Part shown: positions 54,333 through 64,000 of the stretch, in pieces
Layout of the letters: each line of letters starts with the position of its first letter
Numbering within the stretch: the stretch's first letter is position 1
From: Aporrectodea caliginosa
Taxonomy: Eukaryota; Annelida; Clitellata; Crassiclitellata; Lumbricidae
Assembly: GCA_020284085.1 (NCBI GenBank)
Contig: JACEVL010000004.1
Coordinates: forward strand, 259,501-323,500
Direction: 5' to 3'
Length of the DNA: 64,000 nucleotides
Translations under genes and position numbers: made by a program
Notes under the pieces: model-generated
What the model was told of the DNA's origin: nothing
What the model saw: only the letters and a program-made list of their open reading frames with translations
The model's database searches: none

Positions 54333-57300
54333 GTTAAACATGTCGCCATATTGAACTAGACTTACAATTAAAAGAGTCCAGTTTAAAAAGGAAAAATCAG
54401 CCTTTATCTCAGGTTCAGTAATGCCTTTCTCTAATATTTCAATCTTAAAGTTCGTTGTGTGATTGCCTTCGAGTATTAGACTAATATGACATGCTCATAA
54501 TAATTACTGTTTCAGGTTTGAATATATTAATTAGATAAAATTTATCTAATTAATATATTCAAACCTGAAACAGTAATTATTATGAGCATGTCATATTAGT
54601 CTAATACTCGAAGGCAATCACACAACGAACTTTAAGATTGAAATATTAGAGAAAGGCATTACTGAACCTGAGAAAAAGTATAATTTTAAAAGCTGTATTG
54701 AAACGAAACCTAATTTACCATAATTAATTATATATACACAAATTGTTTTGAGGAACTTAATTCTGTAAAATTGTTATCGTAAAACATTATTGGTGCGACT
54801 ATTTGTCCGCAAATTATAGGCTATGGAAATCTTAGGATGGAACCAAATTTACTACAAATCAGCGGTTGTTCAGTTTTAAAATGTAAAAAAATAAATGACA
54901 AGTACATTGTCAATGTATGCATTAAGTAAATTTCTGCATTTCTTTTAAAATCTGGCGAACCATTTTTCTCAAAAACCTTACCTGATAAAAGAATTCTGAG
55001 AACACCACTGGATTCAGCGTGCCAAATTCTATATAAAACAGCTAAAAAGATTTCGTAGGCAAAAAAAGTTAAAATTTGTTGTCCAGTGTTATTGGCATAA
55101 TTTATAGCCTCCATCCCTTAATCCATAAACCACCCGAATTACCCAAAATGTCATCTTCCCTAATAGACAATCTTCCTATCTGTTTTGTTTTAAGTTTTTG
55201 AAGAATGTCCTCGTTTGCAGCCACGCCCCTTTTTCGTTACTGTTAATCATCAGAATGTTTTGAATCATTTTCAGAACTCGATGACCTCAACCGAGTGCCA
55301 TGATTAAGAGGTCCCCTTCCTCGTCTTTGCACTCTGGTTGGTTTGGGACTGTCTTTATTTTCATTTTCTTCTTCTGTTGGGGAAAATGGTATGCGGCTGC
55401 ACTTGAGCAATGAGCAATGCTCTTCCACGTCGCTGACCTCGTCTTCGACCGGTAGATGGATCGTTATATTCATCTTTATCACTTTCGCAGGCTGCTTTGA
55501 ATGACTCTGATTTCGCCATGGCCGATGAATACGCTTTGTAGATTTTCACTCTCGTCTCCGATCAGGGCAACAGTTTAACGGATTCTCTTCGAAAACCTGG
55601 AACACGCCCCGGCAAGACTAAGGCATGGTCCTCGGAATAATTTGTAATGAAAGCTATTGTTCTTTGAACGTCTTCAAAACAGTATGCCGATCGCTGGTTA
55701 TTTCTTCCACATGCTTTTTTTGGCAGTTTTGCAAATCAGGTACTGCAATAGGATGAAATGGATAAGATCGATGAAGATTAGAGTACAGCCGGTAAACAAA
55801 ATGAGAAACTATTCAGGTGAATAAGAATTAATTATCAATAACAATTATAATTTTCTTATGTCAGAAACATTATTCACACCTTTTTTGCCAATCACCCACC
55901 ATCATCTGCCTCAGGCTAGTCTATCCAACACCCCTCAGGCTTTCCACTAAAAACTGAAGTCCCACCACTTCAAGAATCGATACCCCGACTCGTCTGATCC
56001 TCCACCGTCCAATCTCAACCCCATGGACACCCACTTTAACAGCTGCTCTGCCCCTCTGGCAACCGGACTCGGACCACCTTCGAAATAGGCTTTTGGACAA
56101 CCCCCACTGACTCGACGCAGCGCTCGCGAATAAGCTGGCGCCCTGCGCTTGGCTTTCGAGTAGCGCTTTACAATTTAGGAGTTTACGATTCGCGGGCAAG
56201 CAGATCACACACGCAACGCGTTTTTTAATATTTAATGACTGAACACCTGATTTATAACAGCGAGCTAGAAGACTGAAGCAGCCACGCAGGAGTCTGTAGT
56301 CTATAGTAGTCTAATAGAAGTCTAACAGATCAGTTACCTGAGATCACGAGCTTTGGTTTTTTCCTCGTCACCATCCCCAACGATCTTCTTTGCTGCAACA
56401 ACAGGGTCTAACACGAGGACGTAATCATTTTTGCTCATGCTAACTTCTTCATCCAGCGTTGAAACCAATTTCAAAAAGCGAATAATTAATTACCGACGCT
56501 AAACTACACGATAACCTACCTTTCATAACTTTGCTCTCCAATGAAATGTGGTTAGAATGTTTGGTCGAATATATTATTGACCGCTAAAGCACACACAATC
56601 ATTGTGTAGAAATTGCTAAAGCTAATGCGGCAAGCGATGACAACACTGACATGAAAGCGCTTTAAATTGATTTCAGTGAATAGATCAGTTGAAAGCACAC
56701 TTTAGACGATGAATAGTGCTTCGCTTCGCCACGCATAAATCAATACGTTGCATCTCAAATTTCAGAAGCAAGAAAACAACCAATATTTATCTTTGCTTTT
56801 AATCATGAAACGTTGCTGTTTCATGAGACAACGCAAAGACAAAGAGCTCTGATCTTGCTTTTGTACCACCTTAACGGGGTAGAAGTAAGTAATGCACACA
56901 TTGATGGCAAATTCACAAGTTCATCGATTGGTAGGGCTTAAGTGCTGCTTTTGTTGTTGCCAGATATATACTTTAGTAGCGAAGAGTTCGTCAAACCCTA
57001 TGTTTAACAGAGCTGCCGAATCAGATGGTCTGACGCTGCGAACCGTATGCTTACAGTGCGTTAGAGGAGATATTACCTACGATAATGGTAGTTTATTCGC
57101 TGTTTCTCGTTACACTCTGTTTTTCCATTGGACTGGTTTCCTCCATCAATGTAGTAGACGTACTTGAGTTCCAGCTGGCGGAAGTTTCTTCTGGATCAGA
57201 GCTCTGCGCTCTTGATACACCTTCTTATTCTCTATCCTTGAACTCTGTTCTGGAATGTGCCCTAGAATGTCAACGATCCTTGTACTGCGAGAACTTCAAC

Positions 57301-58469
57301 TACAAAAATATGAACAAAACTTGCGACATCTTCTTCGATCGACCAACATGCTATGGACCTTCTCCATTCTGCATCCATTATCAGGTCATAATACTCTAAA
57401 TTGAATCATCTACTTATTTGATACCTTCAAACAACCTTCGCTTCAATCTTAATAAATTTTAAATTTTATAAATAGGTCCTCAGTTTACTATGTTATTATG
57501 CATATTTTAAATTCAGAATAAGTAGAAAACTATAAGTAAAATCGTTGTCTTTAGGTGTCTGCTCTCATTGCTTTGCGATTTAATTCTCTTTCTCAGACAA
57601 AGCATTTTACATTTTTAGACTCAGGCCGATGAACCCTATACGGGTGAGTCTTACATTTTAAAGAATATCTTTCTATAAAGTAGGCTAATACAGTTGTGAC
57701 AAAGTTACTGCAATACCATGTTTGTAAGGTATACACAACAATACAAACATCGCTCTGGAGACGTCCATTAAAGCCTGCCAGGGTTTTCACTTGCATCCAC
57801 GGTTCCACATAGATGCAGAAGTCTAAGACACCGTCGTTCAATAGAATTGACTGCTGAATGTAATATTTGGCTCAACACTTGAGAATATTCTGCTTCAGAT
57901 TCTGCTCCTACAATTGTGCACCACCGCCATCCGCAGAACCTTTTCAGTACTTGCTATCACCACTCTTTCCACAACTTGATCTCTACTCGGGTGGACTTTG
58001 GGAACGCTGTATACAATATCTTCCTATTGTATAGGAGGCTATCCTCCTATAATATTCACCAACTTTGAATCCATTCTGAATGCCGCTGCTCTGCTCAGAG
58101 ACAGCATCCCAAAGTTTGCTCATATCTCAGGCTTTATTCGGGATGCCCTTCATTGGCTCCCTATTCAACAACGTGTGCAGTTAAAAACCCTTTCCCTCAT
58201 GCGCAGCTGCCTTGTCGGGGTGGCTCCATCTTATATGAGGTCTTTCTGCACTCTGGTCTTTTCCTTACCTGGAAGGGCTTCTCTGCGATCGTTGACTCTC
58301 AGGTTGTTCCGCGTACGCACTCTACGACGGTCCATTCCAGGTGCTTTGCCTGTGATGCCCCTCATCTTGGAATGATTTCCCCAGTCCCTTCGCCTCGAGT
58401 CACTAGCCCTCTCACCTTCCCAGTTCCGGATACGACTTAAGACTTTCTTGTTCGCTGGTCCAGGCACTG

Positions 58470-58562
<93 letters not shown>

Positions 58563-61500
58563 CTACGCCTTCACACACCAGGCGTACTCGTCGGAGTCTC
58601 AGCTGCAGTTTGGCTCCTTCGTGGTTCGCTCGCGAATGGGACCGCAGCAAGCAGATTCTCTGGGGCCCCTGCTGTTCTGCCTGCCTCTGCAGCCGGTTCT
58701 GCGTTCAATGCGATCGGATTTCAGGCTCGGTTATCTAGACGATCTCTCGTTGGGAGGAAAGAAGGAAGATGTTCGGCAGGATATGGTCTTGATCAAGGAT
58801 CTGGAGGTATCGCTAGGTATCGGCCTGAATCGGCATAAATGCGAGCTCTATTCAAAAAGGGAGCAGACGGAGGCAGAATTTGAAGGATTCGAGCGGATGG
58901 ACATGGAGTCGCTCCTCCTGCTGGGTGCTCCACTGTACAAAGGAGGGGCTTTGGACAGGGCGCTGCTCAGGCACAGTGAGACGCTGGAGCGGGCTGTTAC
59001 AGACCTGGCCTGCCTTCGTGCACAGGCGGCGTTGATCCTGCTGAGGGCAAGCTTTGGGGCAGCAAAATTGACCTACATGCTGAGAACTGCCCCATGCTAT
59101 GGCCATCCACTGCTTGCGAAAATGGACGACCAAATGCGCAGGGGGCTGGAAAACATACTCAACGTCAGCCTCAACGACATCCAATGGCTACAAGCCACAC
59201 TACCGATTAGGGATGGTGGACTCGGGTTTAGACGGGTCTCAATGCTGGCAACTTCCGCCTACTTGGCATCAGCCGCATCGACCAGATCACTCGTGAGCGC
59301 CATCCTGAGCAAAGAGGAGTGGGACGATGCTCATCTCGACGAGCTGCTCGAGGTTCGCAGCAACACCCAACCGAGCAGCGCAGAGACCCTCTGGAGCAAG
59401 CAGAAAGTGTGGGATAGGCCACTGATAGAGGCTGACAGAGCAGTGGTATGGGCCGCATACAGCGATCCAGTCAACAAAGCCAGGTTATGCGCAGTCACCT
59501 CCCCTCATGCGGGGGACTGGCTATCAACTATCCCGGTGACCGCCTGCGGTTTGGATCTAAGCAATGAGGCAATCCGGGTGGCCGCTGGACTGCGTCTAGG
59601 GCTGGATCTGTGTGCACCGCACCAGTGTCAATGCGGAGAGATCGCCGACCCAAGAGGTCACCACGGGTTGGTTTGCAGGCGATCAACAGGAAGAACAGCC
59701 CGGCACTTCGCAGTCAACGACTTAGTGTGGAGAGCTCTCGCAAAGGCGGATATTCCCAGCTCGAAGGAGCCGCCGGGCCTCATCAGAACGGACGGCAAAA
59801 GACCGGACGGGGCAACCCTCGTTCCATGGGCCAGAGGCAAATACATCGCCTGGGACTTCACAGCCATTCACACATGTGCGGCCTCCTATATCCACCTGTC
59901 ATCATCTGTACCTGGAGGGGCTGCGGAGAATGCTGCAGATCGGAAGTGCAACAAGTACTCCACGCTCCCTACCTCCCACGAGTTCGTTCCGATAGCAGTC
60001 GAAACACTGGGCCCAATCAATCGCGCGGGTCGCGAGTTCTTGGTGGAGCTGAGTCGCCGTGCAGCCGCTGTTTCTGGCGACCAAAGGGAGACAACTTACC
60101 TCTTCCAGAGGCTTTCAATTTGCACTCAACGTTTTAACGCCGTTGCTTTTAGATGCACCTTCACACCGTACCCCGGGGACGAGGACCGCGTACTCCAAGC
60201 TTGATCACGCTTCTTTTATTTAGTTTCTTAGAGCCTGAGGGATTTTAGGCCTACTTACCTCGGGCAAAAACAAAAACAAAAATAATAATAATAATAATAA
60301 TAATCTTCGTTTTATTTCAAACTGACACAATGCATTATGATTACAAATCAGTATGAACGGATGATCACAAGTTATTACAGGAGTCGAATTTAACGGCAGC
60401 CATGCAAGGCGCCCATCACGTCCTACATCTCATTTTTATCAACGCGCCATCTCGCGAATGATAGTCTGAGTAGACCTTTGGGAGGGTTCGGAAGCGATCC
60501 CGCTACCTACTGCTGTTCACGCCACTGATGTTACCACTACACTATGGACCCCCGTGTCGAGAGCGCTCCTGATTTGAGCGGTGCTATATAAAGTTCGATT
60601 ACATTACAACGAACCGCTTTTACTTGTTGGAGAATGGTGAAGAATAACAACAATAATGCTTCTATGCTGTGTTATACTATGTAACACAGCACTTAAACTA
60701 TGCTAAATCATACTGTACTATAGTATATATATATTATAAGTCTTAGTCTGTTTACGTTTTCCTTCTGTTTGTTTGTTTGTTTGTATGTTTGTTTGTCCGC
60801 ATCTAAAGGCTCCGAAACGAATAATACGCCTATTATAATTTACAGATAACCCGTGTAGTACGGGGAACAAATAATACGCCTATTTAAGGTAGAGATAACC
60901 CGTGTAGTACGGGGAACAAATAATATTGCCTATATATAAATTTGCTTTGCCCGTGCAGTACACGGGCAAAGCAACAATGTTCACCTCTAAATATCGTTTC
61001 CATTCAGATATATGGACATTTTTAAATATTTGAAGCCCATCAGCAAATATAGTAAGTAAGTAGCCTTTATTTGCAGCCGTTAAAAATTACGCCTGGGGAA
61101 AACCCGGGCGAACGCCGGGTAAAAAAATGCTAGTACTATATACAAGTAACACTATGCTATAAGATACTATAATATACTACCGGTACGCTGTACGATACAA
61201 CACTATACTATGCTGTACTATACTATGGGAAATGTTTTGTCGCCCCAACCGAAGTGTATATGACACGGTCGCTACGCGGCACTCCAGCGCCGCCTACCGG
61301 CGTGTCTGGTACTCAGCCACTGCGCGGCACTCGAGCGCCGCCTACCGACGTGTCTGGTACTCGGCCGCTGAGCGGAACATGAGTGCCCCAAAAGACGTGC
61401 CTCCTCTATTAGGGAGCACGGGATGATAACAAATCGCCTTTGAAAAACTCGGATGAAAATATTGAAAACTAGTTGCAATGCTGCAACAGCTCTTCGACAA

Positions 61501-62894
61501 AATATAGTTCAACAGTGTGTATCGCGTCAGACCCGCATATTAAAACGCAAAGTAAAGATTCTACAGTGGTGGTCGTTTTCTTGCTGTTTAGAATGCCACT
61601 CTTATCTTGCCCCGGTTACCCCTACATATAATTTGTGCATATCATTCCATGTCATACTTCATCTCACGAAGTAGCTTCGTTTGTTATGTCGAATATGGTT
61701 TAAAATTATTTTCAAAGCTGTTTATGAATACAGGGATACCTGGAGAAAACTGTTCCTTGCCATTCACCTACGGTGGTCGTATGTACAACGGCTGCACCAA
61801 GAACCTGACTGTTGATGGCTGTAGTGGGTGTCTGGCTGGAAATCGAACCCTGACAGTCTGCCTGGGTAAGCTATTATCAGATCTTACCTAATGATCTCTA
61901 TCATAATCCGGTGCATCCGTATTTACAGTTTCTTACGAAGCGCTTGGTCCTTATCGGATGGATGATACCTCCTATTCGTCTCTGTGAGATTCAATCGCTT
62001 GTCTCGATCGGAAGTTGAAAATTTCATTCCGTTTTGATAGAAGATTCCAGAATCGTTCTTGTTGTTGAAGGCGTCGCCTGCATCTCCCACGTAACCTGAC
62101 AAGGTCGCTTTTGAGTTCGCTTTTGTTGTGTCTGAATTTCATATTATAAAATTTTGAAAGTTCATGACTGTTCCTTCAAAACTGAATCTCACAGAGACGA
62201 ATAGGAGGTATCATTTTCTTATTTTTCAGATAAATTTCGCTGAATATGATACAATAAACACATAATGTCATTTGATCCAGGAACGTATTCGGCTTCATTT
62301 GTCAGGGTCAACGTGACAATTCCGACCTTCGCCGTAGGAACGCCACTGATATCGATCAATAACTGGATCGTCATCCAGCAGAGGGTGGATGGAACTGTCA
62401 GTTTCGACAAATTCTGGACGAGTTTCAGCAACGGCTTTGGTAGCATCTCCAACAACTTCTGGCTTGGCCTTGAGAAGATGCACCAGCTGACAATCAACGC
62501 CCCCTACCGTCTACGAATAGAGATTCAATCGATGGTAGAGCGCAAGTGGTTTTCAGCTGAATACGATTCATTCTTCATAACATCCGCGTCGCTTGGCTAC
62601 GCTCTGAGCGTGTCAGGTTACGTGGGAGATGCAGGCGACGCCTTCAACAACAAGAACGATTCTGGAATCTTCTATCAAAACGGAATGAAATTTTCAACTT
62701 CCGATCGAGACAATACCCCGACCCGTTGTGGATGTGCCGTACAGTACCCGGGCGGATTCTGGCACAATGCTTGCTGTGACGCGTGTCTTAACAGCATATA
62801 CGGCAACGGTTTTTCCTGGGACTCTTTAATTTATCTGGGGCTGAGCGAATCGGCTGATCTTAAGACAAGTCGAATGATGATTAAACGTGTTTAG
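54027..62894 (+). CDS. Locus 4: secreted PAN/apple-like, FNII-like, fibrinogen-domain protein gene
   Basis: Alternative first exons 4a (54027-54332) and 4b (57085-57384), B 57619-57643, C 61734-61865, D 62281-62894. With 4b: 1071 nt, 356 residues; with 4a: 358 residues. Phases 0, 1, 1. Intron 2 holds LINE sequence including a long reverse-transcriptase ORF; intron 3 holds an inverted copy of part of exon D. 4a is close to locus 3 exon A, and 4b resembles 2b. Confidence 0.78.
54407..54673. repeat. Perfect palindrome, arms 133 bp, 1-bp centre
   Basis: 54407-54539 is the exact reverse complement of 54541-54673, centred on A54540. The left arm is the paralogue of locus 3 intron sequence at about 42545-42660; the right arm is its inverted copy. 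Confidence 0.95.
55243..55760 (-). pseudogene. Degraded coding fragment, uncharacterised invertebrate or transposon protein
   Basis: One minus-strand frame reads NQRSAYCFEDVQRTIAFITN then YSEDHALVLPGRVPGFR and a stop, then RVKIYKAYSSAMAKSESFKA. A frame change leads to an Arg/Ser-rich end (RRGRGPLNHGTRLRSSSSEN). The LVLPGR..GFR..SVKLLP pattern is one I associate with uncharacterised repetitive proteins in invertebrates. Stops and frameshifts make it a pseudogene. Confidence 0.45.
55890..56060 (+). mobile_element. LINE tail remnant
   Basis: CACCATCATCTGCCTCAGG ... CAGGCTTTCCAC parallels 13630-13690 in the LINE fragment of locus 1. Confidence 0.4.
56338..56438 (-). CDS. Candidate short first exon
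   Basis: ATG at 56438, then MSKNDYVLVLDPVVAAKK and GDGDEEKTKARDLR to a donor CTCAG|GTAACT. It lies 600 bp upstream of the pseudogene at 55760 on the same strand, whose first in-frame piece follows an acceptor-like ATTGCAG near 55743. Link and function uncertain. Confidence 0.3.
57085..57384 (+). CDS. Locus 4 exon 4b: signal peptide plus PAN/apple-like domain, b-type
   Basis: MVVYSLFLVTLCFSIGLVSS signal peptide. No Cys at domain position 1 (INVVDVLEFQLAEV); seven remain: SELCALDTPSYSLS, VLECALECQRSLYCENFNY, TCDIFFDRPTCYG, FCIHYQ. 300 nt, donor CAG|GTCATA, phase 0. Confidence 0.87.
57619..57643 (+). CDS. Locus 4 exon B: 25-nt microexon
   Basis: Acceptor CATTTTTAG, donor G|GTGAGT. Encodes TQADEPYT plus the first base of a Gly codon. 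Lies 235 bp after exon 4b. Confidence 0.78.
58040..58450 (+). mobile_element. LINE ORF2 C-terminal fragment
   Basis: ESILNAAALLRDSIPKFAHI, SGFIRDALHWLPIQQRVQLK, then SCLVGVAPSYMRSFC. Typical of the CR1/L2 group; the homologous motif RDVLHWLP is also recognisable at 37500. Confidence 0.75.
58470..58560. repeat. (AAT)n microsatellite
   Basis: About 90 bp of ATA repeats separating the two LINE pieces. Confidence 0.97.
58561..60204 (+). mobile_element. 5'-truncated non-LTR retrotransposon ORF: reverse transcriptase to PD-(D/E)XK-like end
   Basis: The frame is open from IYAFTHQAYSS at 58561 through a stop at 60204 (about 547 codons). It contains GPQQADSLGPLLFCLPLQ (motif usually GVQQGDPLGPLLF), YLDDLSLGG (catalytic YxDD), then CQCGEIADPRGHHGLVC (CCHC-like finger) and RPDGATLVPWARGK...WDFT, which resembles a restriction-like endonuclease. 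It is GC-rich compared with its surroundings and uninterrupted, so the insertion is probably recent. The N-terminal half is missing; the truncation point is the microsatellite. Confidence 0.88.
60305..60600 (-). mobile_element. tRNA-derived SINE
   Basis: The minus strand begins near 60555 with GGGGGTCCATAGTGTAGTGG (A-box-like) and continues to a GAAATAAAACGAAG tail plus (ATT)n at 60280-60303. The GAGCGCTCC ... GCTATATAAAG module at 60560-60600 is the tail of an adjacent element. Confidence 0.6.
60842..61120 (+). repeat. Short repeats with CCCGTGTAGTACGGGG and a hairpin
   Basis: CCCGTGTAGTACGGGGAACA occurs at about 60851 and 60899. A 14-bp-arm hairpin (TTGCTTTGCCCGTG, 5-nt loop) lies at 60942-60974, and a related AACCCGGGCGAACGCCGGGT at 61086. 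Probably the 3' end of a mobile element. Confidence 0.6.
61734..61865 (+). CDS. Locus 4 exon C: FNII-like Cys module
   Basis: Acceptor GAATACAG, donor CTGG|GTAAGC; 132 nt, phase 1. IPGENCSLPFTYGGRMYNGC, NLTVDGCSGCLAGN, LTVCL. Differs from locus 3 at only a few residues. Confidence 0.85.
61962..62101 (+). repeat. Inverted copies of nearby intron and exon D sequence
   Basis: 61962-61993 is the exact reverse complement of 62183-62214, and 61999-62101 is the exact reverse complement of 62611-62713 inside exon D. Both copies are absent from the matching intron of locus 3. Confidence 0.95.
62281..62894 (+). CDS. Locus 4 exon D: fibrinogen-related domain
   Basis: Acceptor TTTGATCCAG, phase 1, stop at 62892-62894. 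ISINNWIVIQQRVDG, FWLGLEKMHQLT, YRLRIEIQ, AEYDSFFI, GYVGDAGDAFNN, FSTSDRDNT, then CGCAVQYPGGFWHNACC and DACLNSIYGNGF. Differences from locus 3 cluster in the N-terminal SFDKFWTSFSN segment and the C-terminal pocket loop, while the scaffold is nearly unchanged. Confidence 0.9.
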
Positions 62895-63059
62895 GACAAA
62901 ATATCATATCTTAGAGTCCGTGATTCATTTTGGATTAGCTTAATCGATTAAACATTTTCAACATTTAAAATTAGCGATACATATCCATTTTTTGCAACAT
63001 GGCAACACTTATGTGAGAATGATGAACAATTTAATGTTAACATAGTATGTCTCATCAAC

Positions 63060-63720
63060 TCGCTATTTATTGGCTGCCTGCGCAACGCGGACATGTTGTT
63101 ATTATGCCCCTCTGTTAATGGGCTGTAAAACACGTTTGACATATGCATATCTGTTTCTAAGGCTATCTACAATTCAATCCTTCCAAGTCTTGTTGCATTG
63201 CTATAGGCAAAGCGGCTAAACTTGCAACAATAGTAACGAGATTCAATCGATGGTAGAGCGCAAGTGGTTTTCATCAAACTTCCATGACTCTTGGAGACAC
63301 CTCAATTCCATGGGTGCAAACAATTAAAAGCTGGGTGTGGTGATTAGCCATGGCAAATCGCTTAGTTTTGACACGAAACCGATGAGATGGTGTTTCGTCT
63401 CCGACTGCAATTGCATCAGTGCACGTGCCAAAGACCTTAACGAGTTGGTTCTTCTTCTTTACAAGAAAACTAGCCTATACTGCTTACAAATATTAGCTTG
63501 CGCCTTGGCCGCAGTTTATTACACGGTTAGACAGGAAGATGAACTGAACGGATGTTGGAACTCCGTATAGTCTATAGAAAGTTATTCTGTTTATAGTATG
63601 GGAATTTGTGGCCTTGGTAGATTGGACTTGCATCACATTATTAAGGAGCGTTACGTGATGTTCTATTGGCGACTTCTTCATTCGACATCCAAACTTTCTC
63701 CAGAATGTGTTGTAGTCTAT
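63060..63720 (+). mobile_element. LINE reverse-transcriptase remnant, paralogue of 49870-50800
   Basis: Degraded INSLFIGC then MLLLCPSVNGL (YVDD disrupted), WVQTIKSWV, DELNGCWNSV. Confirms that locus 4 and locus 3 were duplicated with their 3' flank. Confidence 0.7.
63238..63273 (+). repeat. 36-bp direct copy of exon D sequence
   Basis: Exact copy of 62520-62555 (exon D) inserted into the LINE-derived 3' flank; the matching place in the locus 3 flank lacks it. Confidence 0.93.
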
Positions 63721-64000
63721 AATGGTGTAACTTGGGTGGGCATTTTCTTTGCGATTCCAAGATCGCCGTCATCTTGAATAGTAGATCTAGTTTCATAAAG
63801 GACACTTATGAAAAATTTTTGTAGTTCGTGCGTTTGAAAGTATGTTTATGCAGCATTGCTCATGTCTTATGTTGTACTATTGTGACGTTTGATTTGTTTC
63901 GTTCTGTCGTCGGGGGTAATAAAACGCTCATTGTGTATGCACTACAACTATAAACAGAGTGACCGGCCGTCCTCACACACTACACACCAGCTCACATGCA

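Noticed and set aside
58448..58738. Asn-rich ORF running into SHTRRTRRSL
   Set aside because: Wrong frame of the LINE; the true frame reads IYAFTHQAYSS from 58561.

Overview
This 64-kb window is animal nuclear DNA, AT-rich (about 60% or more by eye). It has spliced genes with GT-AG introns, tRNA-derived SINEs, LINE fragments, hAT and Tc1/mariner-type elements, and long microsatellites. There are no bacterial operons, rRNA genes or CRISPR arrays. The protein families present (PAN/apple-like, fibrinogen C-terminal, CARD, NHL-type propellers) suggest a marine invertebrate. A non-vertebrate deuterostome such as a tunicate is my best guess, but the sequence alone does not settle it.

The main content is a cluster of four related genes whose architecture I do not recognise as a named family. 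Each has a first exon with a signal peptide and a PAN/apple-like Cys-rich domain (291-306 nt, phase 0 end), a 25-nt microexon, a fibronectin-type-II-like Cys module (132-144 nt, phase 1 at both ends), and a terminal exon with a fibrinogen-related domain (FReD). Locus 1 is on the minus strand (11810-18235). Locus 2 (23492-30531), locus 3 (42163-49720) and locus 4 (54027-62894) are on the plus strand. All four join in frame, giving proteins of about 341-363 residues that look like secreted lectin-like recognition molecules. Three loci carry two candidate first exons. In loci 2 and 4 these are an 'a' type with 8 Cys and a downstream 'b' type lacking the first Cys. In locus 1 the first exon lies in a nearly perfect 2.5-kb tandem duplication. 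Loci 3 and 4 are segmental duplicates, including their 3' flanks.

Two other gene groups are interleaved. At 3.4-8.8 kb (plus) lie a CARD exon and a TRADD-N-like exon that splice in frame, followed by an NHL-type beta-propeller exon that may or may not belong to the same gene. At 33.7-36.8 kb (minus) is a three-exon gene for a secreted protein: signal peptide, Ser/Thr-rich stretch, then an NHL-type propeller. CARD, TRADD-like, FReD and propeller proteins together suggest an innate-recognition neighbourhood; this is inference.

The rest is mostly repeats: a 0.8-kb satellite at the left edge, a pogo-like element, several MITEs with visible target-site duplications, four hAT copies, a mariner derivative and a 4.1-kb TA-flanked transposon inside locus 3, a 1.4-kb foldback rich in AGGTCA, a dimeric SINE family, and many LINE tails including one long reverse-transcriptase ORF at 58.6-60.2 kb. 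Locus 4 also contains short inverted and direct copies of its own FReD exon, and a perfect 133-bp-arm palindrome in an intron. Exon coordinates come from reading splice sites by eye and have not been confirmed with RNA.
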